A stretch of 64,000 nt of DNA from Albimonas pacifica (GTDB taxonomy: Bacteria; Pseudomonadota; Alphaproteobacteria; Rhodobacterales; Rhodobacteraceae), in assembly GCF_900113695.1 (NCBI RefSeq), contig NZ_FOQH01000008.1, positions 310,001-374,000 of the forward strand, given 5' to 3'. The position numbers and the translations under genes were made by a program. A model generated the notes under the pieces. That model was given only the letters and a program-made list of their open reading frames with translations, searched no databases and was not told the origin of the DNA. Within the stretch, counting starts at the first letter, position 1, and each line of letters starts with the position of its first letter. Of the stretch, positions 6,815-15,595 are shown piece by piece.

Positions 6815-9388
6815 ATGCCGACCTTCACCATCGTCCATCGCTTCGCCCTCGCGGTCGGCGTGCCCCTGCTGTTCCTGGCGGCCTTCGCCGCGGTGGTCGT
6901 CTCCGGCGCGTGGGAGCGTCGGGCGACCGCGGACCAGGCGAGCCATGGGGTCGCCATGGCGCGCGCCGCCTCCGACGTGGTGCACGCGCTGCAGGTCGAG
7001 CGGGGGATCTCCGCGGGGTTCATCGGGGCGCAGGGCGGCGGCGGGTTCGAGGGGCGGCTGACCGCGGCGCGCGCCGACACGGACGGCGCCGCGCGCGCCT
7101 TCGGGGAGACGCTGGCGAGCTACCTCGAGGCGGACGGGGCGGCGCGGGTCGCGGCCGCCGCGCAGACCGCCGCCGCGCGGCTCGAGAGCCTGGCGCAGAC
7201 CCGGCGGGCGGTCGACGCGCTGGGCCTGCCGCTCCCGGACATGGCGAAATGGTACACGGGCTCGATCCGCAGCCTGATCGACGTCGAGGCGACGCTGCGC
7301 GGGGTGATCGACTTTCCGGGCAGCGAGCGGCTGATGGGCGTCTACGCCTCGCTGATCGAGGCGAAGGAACGCGCGGGGCAGGAGCGGGCGATGGGCGCCA
7401 ACGGCTTCGGCGCCGGCCGGTTCGAGCCGGCGGTCTTCGACGCGTTCCGCGACCTCGCCATCAGCCAGGAGGTCTATCTCGACTCGGCCGAGGCCGCCGC
7501 CGGAGAGGCGATGCGCCGCGAGATCGCCGCCTTCCGCGGCTCGCCCGAAAGCGCCGAGGTCGCGCGACTGCGCGCGGTCGCCGCCGACGGCGTGCGCCTG
7601 GGCTTCATCGCCGGGGTGACCGGGCCGGAGTGGTTCGACGCCTCGTCCGCGCGCATCGCGCAGCTCAAGGCGCTCGAGGACGAGATCGCCGTCGCGCTTC
7701 AGGCGCAGGCCGCCGCCGCGGCCGCCGAGGCCGGGACCCGGCTGGCGGTCACGTTCGGGGCGCTGCTGGTCACGATGCTCTCCGCGGGGCTGGTGGCCTG
7801 GTTCTCGGCGCGCGGCGTGATCTCTCCGATCCGCGCCATCTCGCGGGTGTTCGAGTCGCTGAACCTCGGCAAGGACGTGTCCCTTCCCGACGGCGTCCTG
7901 CACCGCAGGGACGAGGTCGGCGTGCTGGCGCGCACCGCCCAGCAGACCCAGTTCGCGGCCGACCGCATGAACCGCATCACCGCGGCGCTGGAGGTCTCGG
8001 CCGCGCCGCTGGTGGTGTGCAACGACCGCTTCTACATCACCTACGCCAACCCCGCCTTCTCGAAGATGATCGAGCCGTCGCGGGGCTACTTCAAGTCGAT
8101 GGGCTCGGACATCGACGACCTGGCGGGCAAGAACATCGACATCTTCCACCAGGGCAAGGCCCGGATCCGCCAGATGCTCGACGGCCTGAAAGAGCGCCAC
8201 ATCTCCACCATCTCCTTCGACGCGCGGATGTTCGACGTCTCCACCTCGCCGATCATCGAGAACGGGCGCCGGCTGGGCTACGTGATCACCTGGGACGACG
8301 TCACCGACAGCCGCCGGCTGGAGACGCAGCTTCGCGACGTGATTGCGGCGGCGGTGGAGGGGGACTTCTCCCGGCGCATCGACACCGACACCGAGATCGC
8401 CTTCCTGCGCGACGTGGGCCTGGGCATGAACCAGGTCTGCGGGATCGTCGCGGCCTTCTCGGCCGACGTCGACCAGGCGGTGCGCGCGCTGGCCGAGGGC
8501 GACCTGACCCGCCGGGTGGAGGGGCGCTACGCCGGCGTGCTGGGCCAGCTCGCCTCCGGCGTCAACGAGACGACCGAGCGGCTGGGCTCGCTGGTCTCCG
8601 AGATCAAGTCGGCGGGCGGGCGGGTGCGCGGGGCCTCGGACGAGATCGCCTCGGGCGCCGGCGCGCTGGCCGAGCGGGCCGAAAGCCAGGCCGCCGCCCT
8701 CGAGCAGACCGCGGCGCTGATGGAGGAGATGACCGGCTCGGTGAAGGCCAACGCCGACGCCGCCTCCGAGGCGCGGGCCGAGGCGGCGGAGGCCGACGGG
8801 CGCGCCGACGGGGGCCGCGTGGTGGTCGACGAGGCGGTCGAGGCGATGGGCCGCCTCTCCGAGAGCTCGCGTCGGATGGGGGAGATCGTGGACGTGATCG
8901 CCTCGATCGCCACGCAGACCAACCTCCTGGCCCTGAATGCGGCCGTGGAGGCGGCGCGGGCCGGCGACGCGGGCAAGGGCTTCGCGGTGGTCGCCTCCGA
9001 GGTCGGCGCGCTCGCCCGACGCTCCCGCGAGGCCGCCGACGACATCCGCGGCCTGATCCACGAGAGCTCCGAGCGGGTGACCGCCGGGGTGGGGCTGGTG
9101 GAGCGGACCGGCTCGGCCCTCTCGGAGATGGCCGAATCCCTGCGCCGCATCTCCGAGCGCGTGGGCCGCATCGACGCCGCCAGCCGCGAGCAGGCCTCGG
9201 GCGTCGAGGAGATCAACCAGGCGGTGACCCAGATGGACGAGAACACCCAGCGCAACGCCGCCCTGGCGGACAGCTCCGCCCGTTCCGCCCGAGACCTGGC
9301 CCGCGAGTCCGAAGAACTGGACCGCCTGACCGCGATGTTCCGCACCCGCGACGCGGCCCGCCCCGCCTCCGCCTCCCGCGCCGCCTGA
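6815..9388 (+). CDS. Methyl-accepting chemotaxis protein with NIT and PAS domains
   Basis: The 857-residue receptor starts with a membrane segment (residues about 5-30). A periplasmic nitrate/nitrite-sensing-type NIT domain follows ([20 protein letters not shown] at about 54-75; [19 protein letters not shown] at about 170), then a second membrane helix at about 309-332 and HAMP to about 390. A PAS domain lies at about 392-510 ([18 protein letters not shown]), then a second HAMP-like stretch, and the cytoplasmic signalling domain at about 600-830. The CheA/CheW-contacting tip [20 protein letters not shown] is intact. NIT domains are associated with nitrate or nitrite sensing, but the ligand here is not proven. 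It stands alone; no che genes are nearby. Confidence 0.93.
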   Translation: MPTFTIVHRFALAVGVPLLFLAAFAAVVVSGAWERRATADQASHGVAMARAASDVVHALQVERGISAGFIGAQGGGGFEGRLTAARADTDGAARAFGETLASYLEADGAARVAAAAQTAAARLESLAQTRRAVDALGLPLPDMAKWYTGSIRSLIDVEATLRGVIDFPGSERLMGVYASLIEAKERAGQERAMGANGFGAGRFEPAVFDAFRDLAISQEVYLDSAEAAAGEAMRREIAAFRGSPESAEVARLRAVAADGVRLGFIAGVTGPEWFDASSARIAQLKALEDEIAVALQAQAAAAAAEAGTRLAVTFGALLVTMLSAGLVAWFSARGVISPIRAISRVFESLNLGKDVSLPDGVLHRRDEVGVLARTAQQTQFAADRMNRITAALEVSAAPLVVCNDRFYITYANPAFSKMIEPSRGYFKSMGSDIDDLAGKNIDIFHQGKARIRQMLDGLKERHISTISFDARMFDVSTSPIIENGRRLGYVITWDDVTDSRRLETQLRDVIAAAVEGDFSRRIDTDTEIAFLRDVGLGMNQVCGIVAAFSADVDQAVRALAEGDLTRRVEGRYAGVLGQLASGVNETTERLGSLVSEIKSAGGRVRGASDEIASGAGALAERAESQAAALEQTAALMEEMTGSVKANADAASEARAEAAEADGRADGGRVVVDEAVEAMGRLSESSRRMGEIVDVIASIATQTNLLALNAAVEAARAGDAGKGFAVVASEVGALARRSREAADDIRGLIHESSERVTAGVGLVERTGSALSEMAESLRRISERVGRIDAASREQASGVEEINQAVTQMDENTQRNAALADSSARSARDLARESEELDRLTAMFRTRDAARPASASRAA

Positions 9389-9827
9389 TCCGGCGGGGGT
9401 GCGGGCGGGAACCCAGCGGGATCGGAGAGGGCGAGGGGTCTGAGGCGGCGCGCCGAGGATCGCCAGGATTGGACCAGCCCGGCGCCGGGCGCTTCGGCGC
9501 CTGGCGGGGAGGGCGCGCCGGAGATCCGGCGACGCTCCGCCGCTTTCCGGCTCGGCGGATGCACGGAAGGGGCCGGCGGTCTCCGTCGACATCGACCGGG
9601 CGGTCGCAATCGCCGGATCGCGCCTGCGCCTGAAAATCGGCGCGTCCCGAGCCCGCTGCGCTTGCGGGCCTGCGCCGCGAGAGGCCGACGCGTCTGTCGC
9701 CCGGGGCCTCCGGACGTCGGATCGCCCGAGCACGGTCAGCGCGGGGCCGGTCAGCCCGGGGACGGCGAGCCGGGGGGCGATCGGCCCGGGGACGCCGAGC
9801 CCGGGGCCAGCGCGTCCGCGGCGACCG
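9389..9827. other. Intergenic low-complexity region, no supported gene
   Basis: About 440 bases lie between the convergent chemoreceptor and MORN genes. From about 9735 to 9815 the sequence consists of imperfect repeats around GGTCAGC and CCCGGGGAC with spacers, which read as repetitive Pro/Gly/Asp peptides in any frame. No coding frame with normal codon use was seen and no clear terminator could be picked out. Confidence 0.55.
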
Positions 9828-11357
9828 TCAGCCGCCGCTGCCGCTCGAGGGCGGGGTCGCGTCGGTGGAGGCGGCTGCGCCGGCGGGGGGCGTTTCGGCG
9901 GGCGGGGCCTCGGCGGGCGCGTCGCCGGCGTCGGTCTGGGGGGCCGGCTCGGGCTCGACGCCCGGCTCGGCGCCCGGGCGGCCGTTGACCCACCAGCCTT
10001 CGAAGACCGCACCGTCGGCGTATTCCATCCGTCCGGGGCCGTTGCGCTGGCCGTTCTCGAAACGGCCGCGGTAGACGTCGCCGCCCTTGTAGGTGGCCAC
10101 GCCCTCGCCGTGGATCTCGCCTTCCTTCCAGCCGCCCTCGTAGATGAAGCCGTCGGGCATCTCGATGCGGCCCACGCCGTCGCGCAGTCCGTCGACGAAG
10201 CCGCCCGAATAGACCGAGCCGTCGGGGAAGGTCGTCGTGCCCTCGCCGTTCTGCACCCCCGCGGTCCAGTCGCCGTCGTAGACGTAGCCGTCGGGATACT
10301 CGAGCCGGCCGGCGCCGTCGTACTTGCCGTCCGAGAAGCCGCCCTCGTAGCGCGCGCCGTTGGCGTAGACCGCCGTGCCCTCGCCCTGGATGCGCCCGCC
10401 CGACCAGGAGCCGGCGAAGGTCGAGCCGTCGGCGTAGCGCACCGTGCCCGGCCCCTCGGGCGCGCCGGCGACGAAGGCGCCCTCATGCACCGTCCCGTCG
10501 GCATAGGTGGCCTTGCCCTGGCCCTCGATCCGGCCCTCGACCCACTCGCCCTCGTAGCGGAAGCCGTCCGCGCCCACGAAGCGGCCCGCGCCGTGGCGCA
10601 GGTCTTCGGAGAAGCCGCCCTCGTAGACGTCGCCGTTGGCGTAGACGACCTTGCCCTCGCCCTGGCGCTTGCCGTCGACGAAGGCCCCTTCGTAGAGGTC
10701 GCCGTTGGGCTGGCGGGCGGTCCCGGTCCCCTCGATGCGGCCCTCGACGAACGCGCCCTCGTAGACGAAGCCGTCGGCGAGCTCGATGCGGCCCTCGCCG
10801 TGGCGCAGACCGCCCTGCATGCCGCCGGTGTAGAGCGAGCCGTCGGGGTAGCGCACCGTGGCCTCGCCCTCGGGCGCGCCCGCGACGAAGGCGCCCTCGT
10901 AGCGGTAGCCGTCGGGGCGGGTCAGCACGCCCTGGCCCGAGGGCTGGTTGTCGGCGAAGGCGCCCTCGTAGACCACGCCGTCGGCGTAGCGCGCGACGCC
11001 CTGGCCCTCGATCTTGCCCTCGACCCAGTCGCCCTCGTAGGAGCCGCCGTCGGAGTAGCGGATGCGGCCCTTGCCCTGGGGCTTGCCGCCGACGAAATGG
11101 CCCTCGTAGACCGAGCCGTTGGGGTATTCGGCGACGCCCTGGCCCTGGATCCAGCCGTCCACGAATTCGCCGGTGTAGCGGAAGCCGTCGGGGCGCACGA
11201 GGGTGCCCGAGCCGTGCTGGCGGCCCTCCTTGAACTGGCCCTCGTAGACCTCGCCGGTGTCGTAGCGCTTGGTTTCGACGTTCGACTGCGGCGCCGCCGC
11301 CGTCGCCGCCGCCAGCGCGCCGGCGCCGGCCATCGCCCAGACCCAACCTCGGCCCAT
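9828..11357 (-). CDS. Exported MORN-repeat protein, 509 aa
   Basis: The ATG at 11357 gives a protein with an N-terminal signal-like segment (GWVWAMAGAGALAAATAAAPQ). About nineteen consecutive 23-residue MORN repeats follow, of the form YxDGxxYEGxFxxGxxxGxGxxx, filling residues about 30-465. The Pro/Ala/Thr-rich tail of about 40 residues looks disordered. MORN repeats form an extended beta-hairpin spiral and act as scaffolds or lipid-interacting surfaces in other proteins. No enzyme domain is attached. Because of the signal segment I expect it in the periplasm or at the membrane. The gene is convergent with the chemoreceptor and divergent from nadE, so no operon partner is visible. Confidence 0.88.
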   Translation of the reverse strand: MGRGWVWAMAGAGALAAATAAAPQSNVETKRYDTGEVYEGQFKEGRQHGSGTLVRPDGFRYTGEFVDGWIQGQGVAEYPNGSVYEGHFVGGKPQGKGRIRYSDGGSYEGDWVEGKIEGQGVARYADGVVYEGAFADNQPSGQGVLTRPDGYRYEGAFVAGAPEGEATVRYPDGSLYTGGMQGGLRHGEGRIELADGFVYEGAFVEGRIEGTGTARQPNGDLYEGAFVDGKRQGEGKVVYANGDVYEGGFSEDLRHGAGRFVGADGFRYEGEWVEGRIEGQGKATYADGTVHEGAFVAGAPEGPGTVRYADGSTFAGSWSGGRIQGEGTAVYANGARYEGGFSDGKYDGAGRLEYPDGYVYDGDWTAGVQNGEGTTTFPDGSVYSGGFVDGLRDGVGRIEMPDGFIYEGGWKEGEIHGEGVATYKGGDVYRGRFENGQRNGPGRMEYADGAVFEGWWVNGRPGAEPGVEPEPAPQTDAGDAPAEAPPAETPPAGAAASTDATPPSSGSGG

Positions 11358-11583
11358 GCTGCTCCCGTCCTCGTGCTGCGTGCCCGGATATCCGCCGCCT
11401 CGGCGCGCCCTCGCGCCCTGCGGTCCTGGCGCCGCGGAGCGTCCCCAGAGCGGGCGCCGCGGTTCGCTGCCGGGGACAGTAGGCGGCGCTCCGGCCCCAT
11501 GCAACCGGCCGCGGCGCAGAGGCGCGGACGACGTTCCGCCATGTCCCTGCGTCGCTTGCCCTCGCCTGCGGGCCGGTGACCGC

Positions 11584-11600
11584 GCTATCCGGAAGATAGC
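11584..11600. promoter_or_regulatory. Palindrome GCTATC-N5-GATAGC, copy 1 (upstream of nadE)
   Basis: GCTATCCGGAAGATAGC is a perfect 6-5-6 inverted repeat. A second copy lies 40 bp downstream, roughly four helical turns, and a third precedes the ybdK-type gene at 60880. This suggests a transcription-factor operator; the factor is unknown. Confidence 0.6.
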
Positions 11601-11623
11601 GGGCGGCCGGGCCCGGGGCAGGG

Positions 11624-11640
11624 CGCTATCCCCTGGATAG
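11624..11640. promoter_or_regulatory. Palindrome GCTATC-N5-GATAGC, copy 2 (upstream of nadE)
   Basis: GCTATCCCCTGGATAGC shares both half-sites with the copy at 11584, and its symmetry extends one base further (GCTATCC/GGATAGC). The nadE start is about 205 bp away. Confidence 0.6.
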
Positions 11641-11846
11641 CGCGCCGGCGCGACGCCCGCGCGGGACGGATCCGACAGGGGCGGGGCGCGCAGGGGAGAG
11701 CGCGGCCCGTGGTCCCCGCGGCGCGGCGCAACCGGAGCCGGCGGAGGCCCGCGTCGCCGCGCGGGCTTGCCTCGCCTGCCGGGGCGCCTGTAACTGCCGG
11801 GCCTGAAACCGACCCTCCGTCCGCGCCGGACCCGCCGGAGACCGAG

Positions 11847-13505
11847 ATGCCCGACGCCTTCCGCCTGACGCTCGCCCAGCTCGACCCCCGCGTGGGCGAC
11901 CTCGACGGCAATGCCGCCAGGGCGCTCGCCGCGTGGGAGGAGGGCAAGGCCGCCGGCGCCGACCTGGTGGCGCTGCCCGAGATGTTCCTCGCCGGCTACC
12001 AGCCCCAGGACCTGGTCCTGAAGCCCGCCTTCGTGAAGGCCTGCGCGGCGCGGCTGGAGAAGCTGGCCGAGGCCACGAAGGACGGCCCCGCGCTGGCCCT
12101 CGGCGCGCCCTTCGCGGGGCTGGAGCGGCCGGAGAACGCCTACTGGATCCTGCAGGGCGGCGAGATCCGCGCCCGCGTCTCCAAGCACCATCTGCCCAAT
12201 TACGGGGTCTTCGACGAGAAGCGGCTTTACCACTCCGCCGACCCCTCCGGCCCGATCCAGATCGGGCCTGCGCGCCTGGGCATCCCGATCTGCGAGGACG
12301 CCTGGTTCCCCGACGTGGCCGAGACCGCGGCCGAATCCGGGGCCGAGATCCTGTTCGTGCCCAACGGCTCCCCCTACGAGCGGGGCAAGCACGACATGCG
12401 CGTCAACCTGATGGTGGCCCGCGTGGTCGAGACCGGGCTGCCGCTGGTCTACCTCAACCGCACCGGCGGGCAGGACGACCAGGTCTTCGACGGCGGCTCC
12501 TTCGCGCTGAACGTGCACGGGGGGCTGGCCGCCCAGCTGCCGTTCTTCGAGGAGCGGATCGTGCACCTCGATTTCGAGCGCGGGAACGAGGGCTGGCGCT
12601 GCGCCCCCGGCCCGCTGGCGCCGGTGCCCGACACGGCCGAGCTCGACTACAAGGCGATGGTGGTGGGGACCCGCGACTACCTCGCCAAGACCGGGTTCAG
12701 GAAGGTCGTGCTGGGCCTTTCGGGCGGCGTCGACAGCGCGCTGGTCGCGGCCATCGCCGCCGACGCCGTGGGGCCCGAGAACGTGCGCTGCGTGATGCTG
12801 CCCTCGCGCTACACCTCCGGGCACAGCCTCGAGGATGCGGCGGGGGTGGCGAAGGCGCTGGGGACCCGGCTCGACACCGTGCCGATCGCGCCGGGGGTCG
12901 AGACGATGACGCAGACGCTCGCGCCCCTTTTCGACGGCATGGCCGCGGACGTGACCGAGGAGAACCTCCAGTCCCGCCTGCGCGGCCTGATCCTGATGGC
13001 CCTGTCGAACAAGTTCGGCGAGCTGCTGCTGACCACCGGCAACAAGTCCGAGGTCGCGGTGGGCTACGCCACGCTCTACGGCGACATGAACGGCGGCTGG
13101 AACCCGATCAAGGACCTCTACAAGATGCGGGTCTTCGCGGCCTGCCGCTGGCGCAACGCCGAGCATCGCGACTGGATGAAGGGCCCCGCCGGCGTGGTGA
13201 TCCCGCCGCGGGTGATCGACAAGCCCCCCAGCGCCGAGCTGCGCGAGGACCAGAAGGACGAGGACAGCCTGCCGCCCTACGAGGTGCTCGACGACATCCT
13301 CGAAGGGCTGGTGGAGGGCGACCTCTCGGTCTCCGACCTGGTGGCGAAGGGCCACGAGCGGGCGGTGGTCGAGCGGGTCGAGCACCTGCTGTATCTCGCC
13401 GAATACAAGCGGTTCCAGTCGGCGCCGGGCCCCAAGCTGGGCCCGAAGGCCTTCTGGCTCGACCGCCGCTACCCCATTGCGATGAGCTGGCGTGACCGTG
13501 ACTGA
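11847..13505 (+). CDS. nadE: Glutamine-dependent NAD+ synthase
   Basis: This 552-residue bifunctional enzyme makes NAD+ from deamido-NAD+ and ATP, using ammonia released from glutamine. The N-terminal nitrilase-type glutaminase (residues about 5-250) shows its catalytic triad: Glu about 45 (VALPEMFLAGY), Lys in VSKHHLPNYG, and Cys about 149 (IPICEDAWF). The C-terminal ATP-pyrophosphatase domain has the P-loop GLSGGVDSALVAA near residue 292 and TTGNKSEVAVGYATLYGDM. The ATG at 11847 was chosen because family alignment begins there. The last 14 bases overlap the next gene. Two identical palindromes upstream suggest regulation. Confidence 0.97.
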   Translation: MPDAFRLTLAQLDPRVGDLDGNAARALAAWEEGKAAGADLVALPEMFLAGYQPQDLVLKPAFVKACAARLEKLAEATKDGPALALGAPFAGLERPENAYWILQGGEIRARVSKHHLPNYGVFDEKRLYHSADPSGPIQIGPARLGIPICEDAWFPDVAETAAESGAEILFVPNGSPYERGKHDMRVNLMVARVVETGLPLVYLNRTGGQDDQVFDGGSFALNVHGGLAAQLPFFEERIVHLDFERGNEGWRCAPGPLAPVPDTAELDYKAMVVGTRDYLAKTGFRKVVLGLSGGVDSALVAAIAADAVGPENVRCVMLPSRYTSGHSLEDAAGVAKALGTRLDTVPIAPGVETMTQTLAPLFDGMAADVTEENLQSRLRGLILMALSNKFGELLLTTGNKSEVAVGYATLYGDMNGGWNPIKDLYKMRVFAACRWRNAEHRDWMKGPAGVVIPPRVIDKPPSAELREDQKDEDSLPPYEVLDDILEGLVEGDLSVSDLVAKGHERAVVERVEHLLYLAEYKRFQSAPGPKLGPKAFWLDRRYPIAMSWRDRD

Positions 13506-14166
13506 TCCCATCGAGACCGAGCCCGCGGCCCCCGAGGCCGCGCCCGAGATCCCCCGCGTGATCGAGTTCCACCAGAACACGTTCAAGATCAAGACCATGA
13601 GCCTGCTGTCGCTGCTGGTGGCGGCCTGGTTCCTGTGGATCGCCGTCGGCGCCGCCTTCGAGGGCGCGCGCCCTGCGTCGCTGGAAACCGCGCAGCCCGC
13701 GATCGCCGAGCTGCCGGCCGTCGAGGGCCCCCCCGCCCCCGCCCCCGAGGGCGAGGCGGCCGTGCCCGAGGCGCCGGCGCAGCCGCCCTCGCCCCTGATC
13801 GCGGGGGTCGGCGGGCTGATGTTCGCGGTGATGGGCCTGATCCTGTTCCGCGAGGGCGCGAAGACCACGCCGATCCTGCGCCTGACGCCCGAGGGGATCG
13901 AGGACCGCCAGTTCGGCTTCATCCCCTGGGCCGAGGTGCGCAACTACCGGCTGGTGTCGTCCTTCTTCTCGCCGGGCTTCGGATACAGCCTGAAGAAAGG
14001 CGTGCAGCCCCCGCGCCGCGTTGCGCTTTTCCAGTTCCAGAAAGCGATGAACGCGATCTCGGGCCTGCCGGCGCGCTGCTTTCGCAAGCAGATGGTCGTG
14101 GGCGGGTGCGAGCAGATGCTGCTGGGCTTCCAGCTCCACCGGCCGGAGCTGGAAGGCAAGAAATGA
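13492..14166 (+). CDS. Membrane protein with two TM segments and a PH-like domain
   Basis: Translation from the GTG at 13492, inside the nadE 3' end, gives 224 residues. A second in-frame GTG at 13498 is equally possible. Two hydrophobic helices (SLLSLLVAAWFLWIAVGAAF at about 36-56; PLIAGVGGLMFAVMGLILF at about 100-120) flank a Pro/Ala/Glu-rich, probably periplasmic, linker. The C-terminal domain (ILRLTPEGIEDRQFGFIPWAEVRNYR onwards) reads like bacterial PH-like domains such as those in STM3941-type proteins, but this is a weak match by eye. The stop overlaps the gltX start (ATGA). The nadE overlap and gltX coupling suggest a three-gene transcript. Function unknown. Confidence 0.7.
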   Translation: MTVTDPIETEPAAPEAAPEIPRVIEFHQNTFKIKTMSLLSLLVAAWFLWIAVGAAFEGARPASLETAQPAIAELPAVEGPPAPAPEGEAAVPEAPAQPPSPLIAGVGGLMFAVMGLILFREGAKTTPILRLTPEGIEDRQFGFIPWAEVRNYRLVSSFFSPGFGYSLKKGVQPPRRVALFQFQKAMNAISGLPARCFRKQMVVGGCEQMLLGFQLHRPELEGKK

Positions 14167-15503
14167 CGCTGACGCGCTTCGCCCCCTCGCCGACGGGGCG
14201 CCTGCATCTGGGCAACCTGCGCGCGGCCCTGTTCAACTGGGCCATCGCGCGCCGGGCGGGCGGGCGCTTCGTGCTGCGCATCGACGACACCGACGCGGCC
14301 CGGTCGCAGGAGCGCTTCGTCGAGGCGATCCGCGAGGATCTCGACTGGCTGGGCCTGACCCGGGACGCGGAGGTGCGCCAGTCGGACCGCCTCGCCGCCT
14401 ACGCCGCGGCGGCGGAGCGGCTGAAGGCCGACGGGCGGCTCTATCCCTGCTGGGAGACGCCGGACGACCTGGCCCTGAAGCGGCGCGTGCAGCTCTCCCG
14501 CGGGCTGCCGCCGGTCTACGACCGTGCGGCGCTGGCGCTGAGCGAGGACCAGAAGGCGGCGCTGGCCGCCGAGCGCCCCCCGCACTGGCGCTTCAAGCTC
14601 GACCAGGAGCGGGTGGAGTGGAGGGACGGGATCCTGGGGCCGGTCTCGATCGACGCGGCCTCGGTCTCCGACCCGGTGCTGATCCGCGAGGACGGGCAGG
14701 TGCTCTACACCTTCGCGAGTTCCGTGGACGATGCGGAGATGGGGATCACGGACGTGGTGCGCGGGGCGGACCATGTGACCAACACCGCGGCCCAGGTGCA
14801 GATCATGCGCGCGCTGGGGGCCGGGGCGCCGCGCTTCGCCCACCACTCGCTGCTGACCGGGCCGGAGGGAGACGCCTTCTCCAAGCGCGCCGAGGCGCTG
14901 TCGCTGGGCGCCCTGCGGGCCGAGGGCTACGAGCCGATGGCGCTGCTGTCGCTGATCGCGCGGCTGGGCTCGGCCGACCCGGTGGAGCCCCGGCGCTCGC
15001 CCGAGGAGATCGCCGAAGGCTTCGACGTCGCCCGCTTCGGGACCGCGCCGACGCGGCTGGACCCGGCCGACCTCGGGCCGCTGACCGAGAAGATCCTGCA
15101 CGCGATGAGCTTCGCGCAGGCCGCCCCGCGCCTCGCCGCGCGGGGCCTCGAGGGGCCGCGGGCGGAGGCGATCTGGGCCGCGGTCCACGCCAACCTGACC
15201 CGCTTCGACGAGATCGACGAGTGGCGGGCGATCCTCGACCGCGGCGCGACGCCGGTGGTGGCGCCCGAGGACCGGGAGTTCGTGGCCCGGGCGCTCGCCG
15301 TCCTGCCGCCGCGGCCGTGGAGCGAGGCGACCTGGGGCGAATGGACCGGGGCGCTGAAGGCCGAGACCGGCCGCAAGGGCCGGGCCCTGTTCCTGCCGCT
15401 GCGCCGGGCGCTGACCGGGCGCGACCGGGGGCCGGAGATGGGCCCGCTGATGGCGCTGATGTCCGCGCCCGCGCCGCAACCGGCCGACATTCCCGCCGAT
15501 TGA
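14163..15503 (+). CDS. gltX: Glutamyl-tRNA synthetase
   Basis: This 446-residue class I aminoacyl-tRNA synthetase charges tRNA with glutamate. The ATP-binding HIGH motif appears as LHLGNLRAALFNW near residue 17 in the typical context FAPSPTGRLHLGN. RIDDTDAARS follows, and VDDAEMGITDVVRGADHVTN precedes the KMSKS-equivalent loop FSKRAEALSLG. The C-terminal anticodon-binding part is somewhat short, so the protein falls at the short end for full GluRS (about 470 residues) and is much longer than GluQ-RS. Many Rhodobacterales carry two gltX genes, and which paralogue this is cannot be told from the window. The start codon overlaps the upstream stop. Confidence 0.92.
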   Translation: MTLTRFAPSPTGRLHLGNLRAALFNWAIARRAGGRFVLRIDDTDAARSQERFVEAIREDLDWLGLTRDAEVRQSDRLAAYAAAAERLKADGRLYPCWETPDDLALKRRVQLSRGLPPVYDRAALALSEDQKAALAAERPPHWRFKLDQERVEWRDGILGPVSIDAASVSDPVLIREDGQVLYTFASSVDDAEMGITDVVRGADHVTNTAAQVQIMRALGAGAPRFAHHSLLTGPEGDAFSKRAEALSLGALRAEGYEPMALLSLIARLGSADPVEPRRSPEEIAEGFDVARFGTAPTRLDPADLGPLTEKILHAMSFAQAAPRLAARGLEGPRAEAIWAAVHANLTRFDEIDEWRAILDRGATPVVAPEDREFVARALAVLPPRPWSEATWGEWTGALKAETGRKGRALFLPLRRALTGRDRGPEMGPLMALMSAPAPQPADIPAD

Positions 15504-15595
15504 TCCCGCTGCGTCGCCAAGGTTGACGGGGCGCAGGCCCCGTGCGACCCAATTTCCGCGGGCGTGTCAGGCGTCCGGGGGGAGGATCGGGACGG

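Larger units (their letters stand above)
11358..11846. other. Divergent intergenic region between MORN gene and nadE
   Basis: This 489-base region should hold the promoters of both genes. The only sharply defined elements are two copies of a 17-bp palindrome at 11584-11600 and 11624-11640, listed separately. The last 150 bases before nadE stay open in the nadE frame but lack a good start with a ribosome binding site. Confidence 0.55.

Noticed and set aside
9828-11357. CRISPR-like or satellite DNA from the 69-bp periodicity
   Set aside because: The period is exactly 23 codons and encodes MORN repeats; spacers are not unique and the repeats are diverged.
9828-13943. Reading the MORN gene as part of a 1,371-residue protein including sequence opposite nadE
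   Set aside because: The upstream part is antisense to nadE, and the internal ATG at 11357 starts a proper signal segment.
13492-14166. Assigning a firm function to the 2-TM protein between nadE and gltX
   Set aside because: The PH-like resemblance is weak and the operon position alone does not define a role.
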